Shown here: positions 16,814 through 25,260 of the stretch, one piece after another | How positions within the stretch are numbered: the stretch's first letter is position 1 | How the letters are laid out: each line of letters opens with the position of its first letter | From: Ruminococcus sp. | GTDB taxonomy: Bacteria > Bacillota > Clostridia > Oscillospirales > Ruminococcaceae | Reading direction: 5' to 3' | DNA: 61,703 nucleotides | Assembly: GCA_024697545.1 (NCBI GenBank) | Contig: JAILFN010000070.1 | Span: 1 to 61,703 of the forward strand | Position numbers and translations under genes: made by a program | Notes under the pieces: model-generated | Seen by the model: only the letters and a program-made list of their open reading frames with translations | Told to the model about the DNA's origin: nothing | Database searches by the model: none

Positions 16814-16850
16814 AAAACTCCGTACAGTTTTGATCTCTGCGCGGAGTTTT
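16814..16850 (-). terminator. Terminator of the thiamine operon
   Basis: AAAACTCCG (from 16814) pairs with CGGAGTTTT (to 16850). On the minus strand the stem ends in a T-run. It lies 32 bp beyond the thiC stop. Confidence 0.75.
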
Positions 16851-16882
16851 GTTTTGTCTGTATTTGATACAGCAGGCGGGGA

Positions 16883-18196
16883 TCACTTTTCGGTGCAGAA
16901 CTCTACCGTTTTGCCTTCGAGGATCATGTTAGTCGTCCTTACCGCGCACATCTTGCCGCACATGGAGCAGGTGTGTCTGTCGGCGGGCGGGGTGCTCTCA
17001 AAGTAAGCCCTTGCCTTATCGGGATCTGCCGCTATCTTGAACATCTCATCCCAGTCTACCTTGTGCCTTGCTTCTGCCATTGCGTTGTCCTTATCCCTTG
17101 CGTGGGGAACGCCCTTTGCGATATCGGCAGCGTGGGCGGCTATCTTTGAAGCCATGATGCCTTCCTTAACATCGTCGATATCGGGGAGTCTGAGGTGTTC
17201 GGCGGGGGTGACATAGCAGAGGAAATCAGCGCCGTTTGCCGCAGCGATAGCGCCGCCGATAGCCGACGTGATATGATCGTAGCCGGGGAAGATATCGGTC
17301 ACGAGGGGGCCGAGGACGTAGAAGGGGGCGTTATGGCAGATGCGCTTTTGCAGCGTCATATTAGCGGCTATCTCGTTCATAGCCATATGACCGGGACCCT
17401 CTACCATTACCTGAACGTCCTTCTCCCAGGCGCGGAGGGTAAGATTGCCAAGCTCGATAAGCTCGGAGATCTGACCCGCGTCGGTGGCGTCGTCGATACA
17501 GCCGGGGCGGAGCGCATCACCGAGACTGATGGTGACATCGAACTCCCTGAGTATATCCAGCACCTCGTCATAATGCTCATAGAAGGGGTTCTCTCTGCCT
17601 GTCATCATCATCCATGCAAAAAGAAGCGAGCCGCCGCGGGAGACTATGTTCATCTTTCTGCCTTCTCGTCTGAAAGCCTCGACCGCGCGTCTGTTGATGC
17701 CCGCGTGGATTGTCATAAAGTCAACGCCCTCTTCGGCGTGGGCGCGGACTACTTTAAGGAAATCTTCGGCGGTGATCTCCAGAAGATCCTTTTCAAGATA
17801 GCCGATAGCGTCATACATAGGCACGGTGCCTATCATGGCAGGCGACTTTTCTATAAGCTGTCTGCGGAAGGTGTTGGTCTTGCCGTAGTTGGAAAGATCC
17901 ATGATAGCCTCAGCGCCGAATTTGTGGGCGAGGTCTACCTTCTGCATCTCCTTGTCGTAATCCTTAGCGTCGCCCGAGATACCGAGGTTGACGTTTATCT
18001 TTGTCTTCATCTTAGCGCCGATGCCCTCGGGGGAGATGGCGGTGTGCCTTACGTTACAGGGGATAGCCACATGACCCTTAGCCACAAGCTCACGAAGCTC
18101 CTCGGGGGAGATATATTCCTTTTCGGCAACTATCTTCATCTCGGGGGTTATTATGCCTTTCTTTGCCGCCTCCATCTGTGTGCTGTATTCTCTCAT
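16883..18196 (-). CDS. thiC: Phosphomethylpyrimidine synthase ThiC
   Basis: ThiC is the radical-SAM enzyme converting aminoimidazole ribotide to HMP phosphate, the pyrimidine half of thiamine. The 437-residue product has the family's [19 protein letters not shown] N-terminus, MVEGPGHMA, and the C-terminal [4Fe-4S] cysteines CSMCGKMC. That is CX2CX3C spacing, one residue shorter than the CX2CX4C I know from E. coli. The ATG at 18196 is preferred over an earlier in-frame ATG because AAAGGA is well placed and it starts right after the thiD stop. It is the last gene of the TPP-controlled operon. Confidence 0.97.
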   Translation of the reverse strand: MREYSTQMEAAKKGIITPEMKIVAEKEYISPEELRELVAKGHVAIPCNVRHTAISPEGIGAKMKTKINVNLGISGDAKDYDKEMQKVDLAHKFGAEAIMDLSNYGKTNTFRRQLIEKSPAMIGTVPMYDAIGYLEKDLLEITAEDFLKVVRAHAEEGVDFMTIHAGINRRAVEAFRREGRKMNIVSRGGSLLFAWMMMTGRENPFYEHYDEVLDILREFDVTISLGDALRPGCIDDATDAGQISELIELGNLTLRAWEKDVQVMVEGPGHMAMNEIAANMTLQKRICHNAPFYVLGPLVTDIFPGYDHITSAIGGAIAAANGADFLCYVTPAEHLRLPDIDDVKEGIMASKIAAHAADIAKGVPHARDKDNAMAEARHKVDWDEMFKIAADPDKARAYFESTPPADRHTCSMCGKMCAVRTTNMILEGKTVEFCTEK

Positions 18197-18197
18197 A

Positions 18198-19007
18198 TCA
18201 AGTATTCCTTTCTGCTGTATATTCATTGTTCATCGCAAATGCGTGATCCATAGGACCGCTTCCCTTTCCGAGGTCCAGCATAGCCGCAAGCGCTCCCGAT
18301 ATATAATCCTTCGCCCTTTTTACCGACTCTTCCAACCCGAAGCCTTTTGCGAGATTTGCGGCAATGGCGCTGGAAAGGGTGCAGCCGGTGCCGTGGGTGT
18401 TGGGATTATCTATACGCCTGCCGCCGAACCATTTACAGATGCCTTCACCGTAAAGAAGGTCATTGGCATCGTTGGTCTTATGACCGCCTTTGAGCAGCAC
18501 GGCACAGCCGTATTTTTCAAATATCTTTTTCGCGGCGGTCTCCATATCCCCGGCTGTCGCTATCTTCATGCCGCCCAGAACTTCCGCCTCGGGGATATTC
18601 GGGGTGATAAGATCGGCTATGGGGATAAGCTCCGATTCAAGCCGTGATACCGCTTCATCGCTTACGAGTTTTGCGCCGCTCGTCGCCACCATAACGGTAT
18701 CAAGGACTATATTTTTCGCTTTGTAGAATTTAAGCCTGTCGGCTATCGCCTGTGTGATATCTACCGAGGACACCATGCCTATTTTCACGGCATCAGGGAA
18801 GATATCCTCAAACACGCGGTCGAGCTGTTCGCCCACAAAGGCGGGGGAAACTTCATATATCCCCGACACGCCCATCGTATTCTGCGCGGTAAGCGCCGTC
18901 ACCGCCGTCATGGCGTATACACCGTTTGCCGTCATCGTCTTGATATCGGCTTGTATGCCCGCGCCGCCGCTCGGGTCGCTGCCCGCTATACTCAATGCCG
19001 TTTTCAT
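18198..19007 (-). CDS. thiD: Hydroxymethylpyrimidine (phosphate) kinase ThiD
   Basis: The 269-residue ribokinase-fold enzyme phosphorylates HMP and HMP-P to HMP-PP for coupling by ThiE. Landmarks are [16 protein letters not shown] at the N-terminus, [20 protein letters not shown] and the anion-hole/catalytic segment [15 protein letters not shown]. Its length is normal. It sits between thiE and thiC in the thiamine operon; its stop is one base from the thiC start. Confidence 0.97.
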   Translation of the reverse strand: MKTALSIAGSDPSGGAGIQADIKTMTANGVYAMTAVTALTAQNTMGVSGIYEVSPAFVGEQLDRVFEDIFPDAVKIGMVSSVDITQAIADRLKFYKAKNIVLDTVMVATSGAKLVSDEAVSRLESELIPIADLITPNIPEAEVLGGMKIATAGDMETAAKKIFEKYGCAVLLKGGHKTNDANDLLYGEGICKWFGGRRIDNPNTHGTGCTLSSAIAANLAKGFGLEESVKRAKDYISGALAAMLDLGKGSGPMDHAFAMNNEYTAERNT

Positions 19008-19038
19008 AAGTTTACTCCTTCAGAACTCAACGCTGTGC

Positions 19039-19677
19039 TTACCTTTTCCCGAAGACTTGCTCGGAAAGCTTTTTGAGCTCGCGACATTCGGCTTTGATAT
19101 CCTCAGCCGCGAACACCGCAGACACCAGTGCTGCACCGTCCGCGCCGCAGCCGCAAAGCTCACGCATATTATCCTTTGATATGCCGCCGATAGCCGCAAC
19201 GGGGATATCGACCGAAGCCGCGATCTCACGGAGCATATCGTTTGTTATGCGTATAGCGTCGGTTTTTGTGGGCGAGGGGAAGACAGCGCCCACGCCGAGA
19301 TAATCGGCGCCTGCCGACTGTGCGGCTTTTGCCTGCTCTACCGTCTTTGCGGTAGCGCCTATTATAAAACTCTCCCCTGCCATGCGGCGTATCTCATCGA
19401 CGGGCGTGTCCTCGATACCGACGTGTACGCCGTCTGCGCCCGCTGCTATCGCCGCCTTGTAATTATCATTCACGATAAGCGGCACGCCGAAGCTGTGGCA
19501 TATTCCGACGAGTTTTTTTGCCTTTTCGGCAAGCTCCTCATCATCGGCTGCCTTATCCCTCAGCTGTATCAGGGTCGCGCCGCCCTGCAATGCAGCTTCG
19601 ACGGCTTCAAAAAGATCGCGTTCTCCGATAGCTTTATTATCCGTTATCGCGTAAAGTGTCACATCCACCTTTGGCAT
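19039..19677 (-). CDS. thiE: Thiamine-phosphate synthase ThiE
   Basis: The 212-residue TIM barrel joins HMP-PP and thiazole phosphate to give thiamine phosphate. Motifs are LIQLRDK, LIVNDNYKAA, GADGVHVG, FPSPTKTDA and PVAAIGGIS, all canonical for ThiE. The start at 19677 is set by AAGAGGTGAGAT. An upstream ATG at 19686 is possible. Its 5' end overlaps the preceding TenI-like gene by about 40 bp, so the two are translationally coupled. Confidence 0.95.
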   Translation of the reverse strand: MPKVDVTLYAITDNKAIGERDLFEAVEAALQGGATLIQLRDKAADDEELAEKAKKLVGICHSFGVPLIVNDNYKAAIAAGADGVHVGIEDTPVDEIRRMAGESFIIGATAKTVEQAKAAQSAGADYLGVGAVFPSPTKTDAIRITNDMLREIAASVDIPVAAIGGISKDNMRELCGCGADGAALVSAVFAAEDIKAECRELKKLSEQVFGKR

Positions 19678-20275
19678 ATATCTCACCTCTTAAACTGTCC
19701 AAATATTCAGACACATTCTCAGCCTTCATCAGGCTGCTCATCATGCAGATGCCTTCTGCTCCCGCGGCGATACACCCGCCTGCATTTTCGGGGGATATCC
19801 CGCCGATGGCATAGACGGGCACGCTGACGCTGCCGCAGACATCTTTCAGGAACCCCGTACCTCTGCCCGCAAGACCTTTCTTGCAGTCGGTCTCAAAGAT
19901 ATGCCCTGCTATCAGGTACCCCGCACCGAGGCGCACAGCCTCGCGGGCTTCATCTGCCGAATGGCAGGACGCGCCTATCACATCGAACTCCGCCTTTTCG
20001 GCTTCCGTCAGCGTTCGCAGGATACTGAGCGGAAGATGGATCCGCTTTATACCCAGCTCAGCTGCCGTTTTATAGAAGCTGTTGACTGCAAGCGGGACGG
20101 CATATCTGTTGCAGAGCCCGCCGACTTCCTTCGCAAGTGCGCGGTATTCGGGCTCGTCAAGATCCTTTTCACGCAGTATCATAAGGTCGGGTCTGCATCG
20201 GGCGATCTTTTCCAACTGTCCTAAAAAACTCCCTTTTACCGATCTTCTGTCGGTCACACATATTATCTTACACAT
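19637..20275 (-). CDS. tenI: Second ThiE/TenI-like protein
   Basis: The 212-residue TIM barrel is clearly related to ThiE (ILREKDLDE, LAVNSFYKTA, IKRIHLPLS, YAIGGISPENAG). It has replaced several ThiE catalytic features: LREKD instead of LRDK, NSF instead of NDN, and no SPTK loop (HIFETDCKKGLAGRG instead). That pattern fits TenI, the thiazole tautomerase, whose substrate comes from the ThiG reaction. The gene starts within the end of thiH (ATGTGTAA overlap) and has no clear ribosome binding site of its own, consistent with coupling. The TenI assignment is inferred from motifs. Confidence 0.82.
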   Translation of the reverse strand: MCKIICVTDRRSVKGSFLGQLEKIARCRPDLMILREKDLDEPEYRALAKEVGGLCNRYAVPLAVNSFYKTAAELGIKRIHLPLSILRTLTEAEKAEFDVIGASCHSADEAREAVRLGAGYLIAGHIFETDCKKGLAGRGTGFLKDVCGSVSVPVYAIGGISPENAGGCIAAGAEGICMMSSLMKAENVSEYLDSLRGEIYAKGGCDTLRDNG

Positions 20276-21518
20276 AGATATAATCATTTAGCACAGGCTG
20301 CAAGCCTTCGGCGGACATATCCTTGTACATAGTCTCAAAGCTGCGTGGGTCGGCTATCTCGAACTGCTCATCGCCTTCGGCGTCGCTTTCGGTGCCGTTG
20401 TACTTGCTCTCATGGTCGCCGATACCCGTGGAAACTCCCGCGGATATCTTGGTCGCCGCGATCTTGACTATACCGTCGCGGAAGCTTTTTGACTCCCTTG
20501 ATGATACCGTGATGCCCGCAAACGGCAGGAACAGTCTGTAAGCGCACAGCACCTGGCAGAGCTGCTTTTCGCCGACATCAAGGGGGTCTATCTTATCGTT
20601 ATTGATTATCGGGCGGAGTCTGGGACATGAAAGGGAGATCTCTGCGTGGGGGTACTTTCTCTGGAGGTAGTACATATGCAGTCCCGTGGCGAGGGCATCC
20701 TTTCTGAAATCAGAGAGCCCGAGCAGTGCCGAACCGGCTACCCCGCGCATACCGCCCATAAGCGCTCTTTCCTGAGCTTCAAAGCGATAGGGCCAGACAC
20801 GCTTGTGACCCGCAAGGTGCAGCTGTTCGTATCTGTCGCTGTCGTAGGTCTCCTGAAAGACAGTTACATAATCTACTCCGCATTCGTGGAGGTACTTATA
20901 GTCATCAACATTAAGCGGGTATACCTCAACGCCGACCATGCGGAAGTATTTCCGTGCGAGCTTGCAGGCTTCGCCTATGTACCTGACATCGCTCATGCTC
21001 TTGCTCTCTCCCGTGAGTATCAGTATCTCCTCCATGCCGCTGTCGGCGATGAGCTTCATGTCATGCTCTATCTGCTCATAGCTGAGCTTCATCCTGCGTA
21101 TCTTGTTATAGCAGTTGAAGCCGCAGTAAACGCAGTAATTCTCACAGTAATTGGCGATATAGAGCGGGGTGAAAAGATAGACGGTATTGCCGAAATGCTT
21201 TCTTGTCTCGATGCGGGCGCGTTCTGCCATCTGCTCGAGAAAAGGCTCGGCAGCGGGCGAGAGCAGCGCCTTGAACTCCTCGACACCGATAGTGGTCTTC
21301 TGCAAAGCGCGGGATACATCAAGGGCGGTGTAGGCGTTATAGTCATAGCTTTCAAAAGCTGCCATCACCTTATCGCGGATATCGCTCTCTATCTTCTGCT
21401 GACCCTCCATGTATTCCATATGGTCAGTCCTGAATGAGGGGTCGTTTTCAAGCTTGTGCTTGCGTTCGAGGGCAGCTTCGGAAAGTCCCTCCGAATCAAA
21501 TAAATAATTGTTCTCCAA
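20268..21518 (-). CDS. thiH: 2-Iminoacetate synthase ThiH
   Basis: This radical-SAM tyrosine lyase makes dehydroglycine for the thiazole ring. The product is about 416 residues and has the CX3CX2C cluster motif CENYCVYC (near residues 125-132) and GESKSMSDVRYIGEA. The frame is open to a GTG at 21527. AAGGGGTGAG overlaps that codon but is well spaced for TTG 21518, so I prefer TTG. ThiH rather than oxygen-dependent ThiO fits an anaerobe. It lies between thiG and the tenI-like gene. Confidence 0.94.
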   Translation of the reverse strand: MENNYLFDSEGLSEAALERKHKLENDPSFRTDHMEYMEGQQKIESDIRDKVMAAFESYDYNAYTALDVSRALQKTTIGVEEFKALLSPAAEPFLEQMAERARIETRKHFGNTVYLFTPLYIANYCENYCVYCGFNCYNKIRRMKLSYEQIEHDMKLIADSGMEEILILTGESKSMSDVRYIGEACKLARKYFRMVGVEVYPLNVDDYKYLHECGVDYVTVFQETYDSDRYEQLHLAGHKRVWPYRFEAQERALMGGMRGVAGSALLGLSDFRKDALATGLHMYYLQRKYPHAEISLSCPRLRPIINNDKIDPLDVGEKQLCQVLCAYRLFLPFAGITVSSRESKSFRDGIVKIAATKISAGVSTGIGDHESKYNGTESDAEGDEQFEIADPRSFETMYKDMSAEGLQPVLNDYIYV

Positions 21519-21530
21519 AATACTCACCCC

Positions 21531-22304
21531 TTAGTCTCTCAGGAATCCCGTCAGAGTATCGGAAGGCGAAGCGCCTCTTACCAGCACTCTGCCAAGACCC
21601 GAAAGGTAAGCCTGACGACCCGCCTCGATAGCCTTGCGGAAAGCGTCTGCCATCATGGGCAGATCTCCTGCTGTGGCAAGTGCGGTATTCGACATCACTG
21701 CCGCAGCGCCCATCTCCATAGCCTCACAAGCCTGAGAGGGTCTGCCGATGCCCGCATCAACGATTATCGGCAGGTCTATCTCGTCTATCAGTATCTGTAT
21801 GAAATCGCGGGTAGCGAGTCCCTTGTTGGAGCCGATGGGGGAAGCAAGCGGCATTACCGATGCGGCACCCGCGTTGACAAGATCGCGGGCGGTATTCAGG
21901 TCGGGGTACATATAAGGCATTACCACAAAGCCTTCCTTTGCGAGTATCTCAGTAGCCTTTATCGTTTCGGCATTATCGGGCAGGAGGTATTTGGTATCGC
22001 GCATTATCTCGATCTTGACAAAGTCGCCGCAGCCGAGCTCTCTTGCGAGCCTTGCTATGCGGACGGCTTCTTCGGCATTGCGCGCTCCCGAGGTATTCGG
22101 CAGCAGGGTAACGCCCTTCGGGATATGGTCGAGGATACTCTCGTTATCCTTTGTATTGGCGCGTCTTACCGCTAAAGTTATCAGCTCAGCGCCCGCATTC
22201 TCTACCGCTGCTTTTATAAGGGAAAGAGAATACTTTCCCGAACCGAGAATGAATCTCGAACCGAATTCGTGTCCGCCTATTATAAGCTTGTCATCGTTTT
22301 CCAT
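21531..22304 (-). CDS. thiG: Thiazole synthase ThiG
   Basis: The 257-residue TIM barrel builds thiazole phosphate from deoxyxylulose phosphate, dehydroglycine and ThiS thiocarboxylate. The Schiff-base lysine is K97 in FVKIEIM. Other landmarks are [31 protein letters not shown] and [11 protein letters not shown]. An AGGAAAA ribosome binding site precedes the ATG. Length and motifs are normal. Confidence 0.97.
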   Translation of the reverse strand: MENDDKLIIGGHEFGSRFILGSGKYSLSLIKAAVENAGAELITLAVRRANTKDNESILDHIPKGVTLLPNTSGARNAEEAVRIARLARELGCGDFVKIEIMRDTKYLLPDNAETIKATEILAKEGFVVMPYMYPDLNTARDLVNAGAASVMPLASPIGSNKGLATRDFIQILIDEIDLPIIVDAGIGRPSQACEAMEMGAAAVMSNTALATAGDLPMMADAFRKAIEAGRQAYLSGLGRVLVRGASPSDTLTGFLRD

Positions 22305-22321
22305 TTATATTTTCCTCACTT

Positions 22322-22957
22322 TCAGGGCTCATATATGCCCGCTGTAATCCTAAGTATCATATTCGCCTGATGTGCCGCGCAGACTGCCACCCTTGCGGAT
22401 ATCAGTCCCATACCGTCGGCGACATCGCTGCTGCCGTCGCCGCATATCCAAAAATTCCTGCCGAGCTTTCGGGTGACGATATCATTTGCACTGCCGAGCC
22501 CCGCCATTCCCGATGCCGCTACCAGGTATTTCCGCGGGAATAATTCGAGCACGGAATTTACCAGCATCGCCTTTTGTTCTGCGTTGTCAAAGCATTCGGC
22601 AATGACATCGTAAGGCTCAAGCAGCTTCGGGATATTTTCCTCGTCGAGGCGCACCGTCTGCGAGGTGATATCGCAGTATGGTGCGAGCCGTTGCAGCGTA
22701 TCTTTCAGCGCCTGAGATTTGTATTCCCCGAGCTGATCGGGGAAGTACTGCTGGCGGTTTAGATTTGTGATATCTACCGTATCGAAATCGATAAGGTGAA
22801 GCCTTCCGATGCCCGCGCGTGCAAGATGTATCGCCACATTTGAGCCCAGACCTCCCAGACCGCAGACCGCAACGGAAGCAGCGGCGAATCTCTTCTGTAT
22901 CTCCGCCCCGTGACGTTCTTCAAGGGCGGCGTACATTTCTTCCTTTGCCGGTATCAT
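22322..22957 (-). CDS. thiF: ThiS adenylyltransferase ThiF
   Basis: The 211-residue E1-like enzyme adenylates the C-terminal glycine of ThiS. The nucleotide site is visible as VCGLGGLGSNVA, with DFDTVDITNLNRQQY and DVIAECFDNAEQK. It is shorter than E. coli ThiF (about 250) and lacks the paired CxxC zinc motifs, as in the compact clostridial form. Its ATG directly abuts the thiS TGA and uses a GGGAGG within the end of thiS. Confidence 0.95.
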   Translation of the reverse strand: MIPAKEEMYAALEERHGAEIQKRFAAASVAVCGLGGLGSNVAIHLARAGIGRLHLIDFDTVDITNLNRQQYFPDQLGEYKSQALKDTLQRLAPYCDITSQTVRLDEENIPKLLEPYDVIAECFDNAEQKAMLVNSVLELFPRKYLVAASGMAGLGSANDIVTRKLGRNFWICGDGSSDVADGMGLISARVAVCAAHQANMILRITAGIYEP

Positions 22958-23152
22958 TCAGCCGCCTCCCACAAAGCTGACTACCTCGACAGAGCAGCCT
23001 TCGGCAAGTATCGTGGTATCATACTCCGACTTAGGAACGATATCAAGATCCAGCTCAACGGCAACACGCTCTCTTTTGTAACCGAGTTCATCAAGAAGTT
23101 CCGCAACGGTCTTGCCGTCGAAGGCGTACTGTTCTCCGTTTACCTTTATCAT
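22958..23152 (-). CDS. thiS: Sulphur carrier protein ThiS
   Basis: The 64-residue ubiquitin-like protein ends in VVSFVGGG, giving the diglycine end that is adenylated by ThiF and thiocarboxylated. N-terminal IKVNGEQYAF and TVAELLDELGY are typical. Two ATGs lie at 23158 and 23152; GGAGG is 7 bases from the second and abuts the first, so 23152 is preferred. It is the first gene after the TPP riboswitch. Confidence 0.95.
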   Translation of the reverse strand: MIKVNGEQYAFDGKTVAELLDELGYKRERVAVELDLDIVPKSEYDTTILAEGCSVEVVSFVGGG

Positions 23153-23180
23153 TTTCATCCCTCCGTTCGATCATAACAAC

Positions 23181-23214
23181 AAAAAAGGGAGACTGCACGC
23201 AAAAACAGTCTCCC
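23181..23214 (-). terminator. Riboswitch-controlled terminator before thiS
   Basis: On the minus strand GGGAGACTG (23206-23214) pairs perfectly with CAGTCTCCC (23187-23195) and is followed by TTTTTT (23181-23186). It lies between the TPP aptamer and thiS, so ligand binding probably sets readthrough. Confidence 0.92.
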
Positions 23215-23233
23215 GAAATACACGGTATGATAT

Positions 23234-23315
23234 GTCCCTACGTTGGCATTATCCAAATCAGGTAATAGGTCGATAGTTCATTCACTATCCTCTCAGCCTG
23301 TCTACAAGCTCCCTT
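23234..23315 (-). ncRNA. TPP riboswitch (THI element)
   Basis: On the minus strand the aptamer runs GGGAGCTTGTAGACAGGCTGA at the 5' side and carries the invariant CTGAGAGGATAG, ACCTGATTTGGATAATGCCA and ACGTAGGGA segments. These are the pyrimidine- and pyrophosphate-sensor sequences of THI boxes. With the terminator downstream it would shut off the whole thi operon when thiamine pyrophosphate is plentiful. Confidence 0.97.
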
Positions 23316-23336
23316 TTTTATTCATTTCCGTAAAAT

Positions 23337-23364
23337 ATTATATCACTTCATTGTGAACAATCAA
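23337..23364 (-). promoter_or_regulatory. Promoter of the thiamine operon
   Basis: On the minus strand TTGATT (23359-23364) and TATAAT (23337-23342) with a 16-bp spacer, just upstream of the riboswitch. Confidence 0.7.
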
Positions 23365-23414
23365 GCAATATAATGTAAACAAGGTATATTATTTGTCCGT
23401 TAGTGCCGCTCCCG

Positions 23415-23457
23415 CACAAAAGCCGCCGCCCATCGGAACGACCCGACAGACGGCGGT
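23415..23457 (-). terminator. Terminator of the LRR gene
   Basis: CCGCCG and CGGCGG (about 23423-23456) form a GC-rich stem, followed on the minus strand by GCTTTTGTG. It lies just downstream of the LRR stop. Confidence 0.6.
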
Positions 23458-23475
23458 CATATCATGCTTTTGTTC

Positions 23476-24792
23476 TTACTTTACTGTAATTGTCTTGGTC
23501 TTTGTATAATTGCCGTAGTATCTTACATGGTCTATGGTCTTATATGTACGCATATGAACATAGTACTTCTTGCCCTTCTTGAGGTTCTTGAAGGTGCGGG
23601 TGGTAGTATTGTTATTCTTGATAGTTGCAACACGGAAGCCCTTGCTGAAGGTCTTGCTTGAGGATATAACTACCTCATATCCTTCTGCGAAGGATACCTT
23701 CTTCCATGTAACCTTTGCAGTCTTCTTGCCTGCGGAAACAGTCACCTTAGAGGTCTTGCCGGGGAGTACGGACTTCTTCAGGCTGCTGTATTCCTCAGAC
23801 TCAAGTACTGTAGAAGACATGGTACCGTTGTAATAATAGTAGGTGGGACGGGTATTCATCATCCAGTCATATCCGAGCAGATTACAGGTGCTCTCGCGGT
23901 CAAAAGAGGGCGGGATGATGACCTTGTCGAGCTTATCGCAAACTCTGAGGTCTGTCCTGTTGTTCTTGACGCCGTTTCTGATCGTCAGCTTCCTGAGCGA
24001 ATCGCAGTCGCCGATAGCGCAGGATTCGATCATCTTTACTCTTGCAGGGATAGTCAGCTCGGTGATGTTATCATTGTTAAAGAAAGCGCTGCTGCTTATC
24101 CACTCTACCTTATTGGGGATAGTGACATTGCCCTTTGCATTCTTGCCGCTGAGCAAAGTCTTGCCGACGATAACGAGTCCCTTCTGATTATCCAGCCAGG
24201 GAGTACCCGCGAATGCTTCACCGTCGATGTATTTAAACGACTTGGGGAAGTTGACCTCTTCGAGGCACATACAGTTAGCGAAAGCATAGCTGCCGTCCTC
24301 TCCCGGCTCCATCATTGTTACCAGAGTTTCGGGAAGAGTTACCTTTCGCAGGCATACACAGCTTACAAAGCTGGTCTCAAGGTTTGTAAGGGGTGCTTTG
24401 AACTCAACTTCGTCTACGATAGTCAGACCACAAAACGGAGTGTATGTTTCCCAGCCGTATTCACCCGGTATCCTGTAGTCCTCCAAGCCGAGCACCTCCT
24501 TGCCGTTGATCTCGGCGGGGATAACGATCTTGGACTCATAGCCAACATAGTGATGGATAACAACGCCGCCGTCTACCTCAGAGTATACAAAGTCGTCATC
24601 GCTGATCTTATATCCGGCATCTATAAAACGCTCTCTAAGATAATCTACCAGAGAATTCTCACCGCCCTCAACTACATTGAATCCGGTGTTTGTGTCAGCT
24701 GACATAAAGTCTGCTGAAGCGGATATGCCACCGACCATGCTCATTGCCATTACTGCTGCCATTGCTGCTGCTGTGATCTTAAAGTTTTTCAT
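23476..24792 (-). CDS. Secreted leucine-rich-repeat (BspA-like) protein with Fn3-like C-terminus
   Basis: The 438-residue protein has a signal peptide (1-27) and BspA/LRR_5-type repeats (about 85-310; units such as CLRKVTLPETL, ITELTIPARVKMIE and SLRKLTIRNGV). A C-terminal Fn3-like domain (about 345-438) is Lys/Thr-rich and ends in TKTKTITVK. Such proteins are usually exposed at the cell surface and mediate contacts with host or substrate polymers. No dockerin or sortase motif is seen. The C-terminal domain resembles that of the secreted protein at 49023 (both have GKKYYV and a YYG-Y motif). AGGAGGT precedes the ATG. Confidence 0.85.
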   Translation of the reverse strand: MKNFKITAAAMAAVMAMSMVGGISASADFMSADTNTGFNVVEGGENSLVDYLRERFIDAGYKISDDDFVYSEVDGGVVIHHYVGYESKIVIPAEINGKEVLGLEDYRIPGEYGWETYTPFCGLTIVDEVEFKAPLTNLETSFVSCVCLRKVTLPETLVTMMEPGEDGSYAFANCMCLEEVNFPKSFKYIDGEAFAGTPWLDNQKGLVIVGKTLLSGKNAKGNVTIPNKVEWISSSAFFNNDNITELTIPARVKMIESCAIGDCDSLRKLTIRNGVKNNRTDLRVCDKLDKVIIPPSFDRESTCNLLGYDWMMNTRPTYYYYNGTMSSTVLESEEYSSLKKSVLPGKTSKVTVSAGKKTAKVTWKKVSFAEGYEVVISSSKTFSKGFRVATIKNNNTTTRTFKNLKKGKKYYVHMRTYKTIDHVRYYGNYTKTKTITVK

Positions 24793-24980
24793 AATAAGTA
24801 CCTCCTGAATGTTTGTTTAGGTTTTTGGTTTTCTTTTTTTGCGGGCTCTTTATCGCCCTCTGTCTATAAGTCGGAGTTACAGCAAAAAGGTTACGCTTTT
24901 TTTCAGAAAAAAACTCATTCTCTGTTTTGCACAAATTTTATAGTCAGATTTGTTATATTTCACCAAATGCAGAAGTAAAA

Positions 24981-25021
24981 CAACACCGTCTGCCGTTTTT
25001 ACGAGCCGACAGACGGTGTTG
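24981..25021 (-). terminator. Terminator of the csoR-copA operon
   Basis: AACACCGTCTG and CAGACGGTGTT form a long perfect stem. The minus strand continues GTTTTACTT. It lies 30 bp after the copA stop. Confidence 0.85.
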
Positions 25022-25050
25022 TTTCCTTTACAATATCGTGTGAATTGGAT

Positions 25051-25260
25051 TTATTCCATGCCGATAAACTTATAGTCCTGAGCCTCTATCGCCGCTTTGA
25101 TGACCTCAGCAGGGACTTCCTTTGCGAGAGTAATGACGGCGGTATCGGTGTTATGGTCGGGTGAAGCGCTTTCGATGCCTTCGATAGCTTCAAGGGTCTT
25201 CTTCACTCTTGCTTCGCAGTGTTCACACATCATGCCTTCGATCTTTAATGTCTTTGTCAT
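25051..25260 (-). CDS. Possible separately translated CopZ-like copper chaperone (internal start in copA)
   Basis: Within the copA frame an ATG at 25260 is preceded by GGAGG (25269-25273) with an 8-base gap, a near-ideal ribosome binding site. Initiation there gives a 69-residue single HMA domain starting MTKTLKIEGMMCEHC, the size and layout of CopZ. The sequence alone cannot say whether the fused form, the free form or both are made. The alternative is a former copZ gene that lost its separating stop codon. Confidence 0.45.
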   Translation of the reverse strand: MTKTLKIEGMMCEHCEARVKKTLEAIEGIESASPDHNTDTAVITLAKEVPAEVIKAAIEAQDYKFIGME

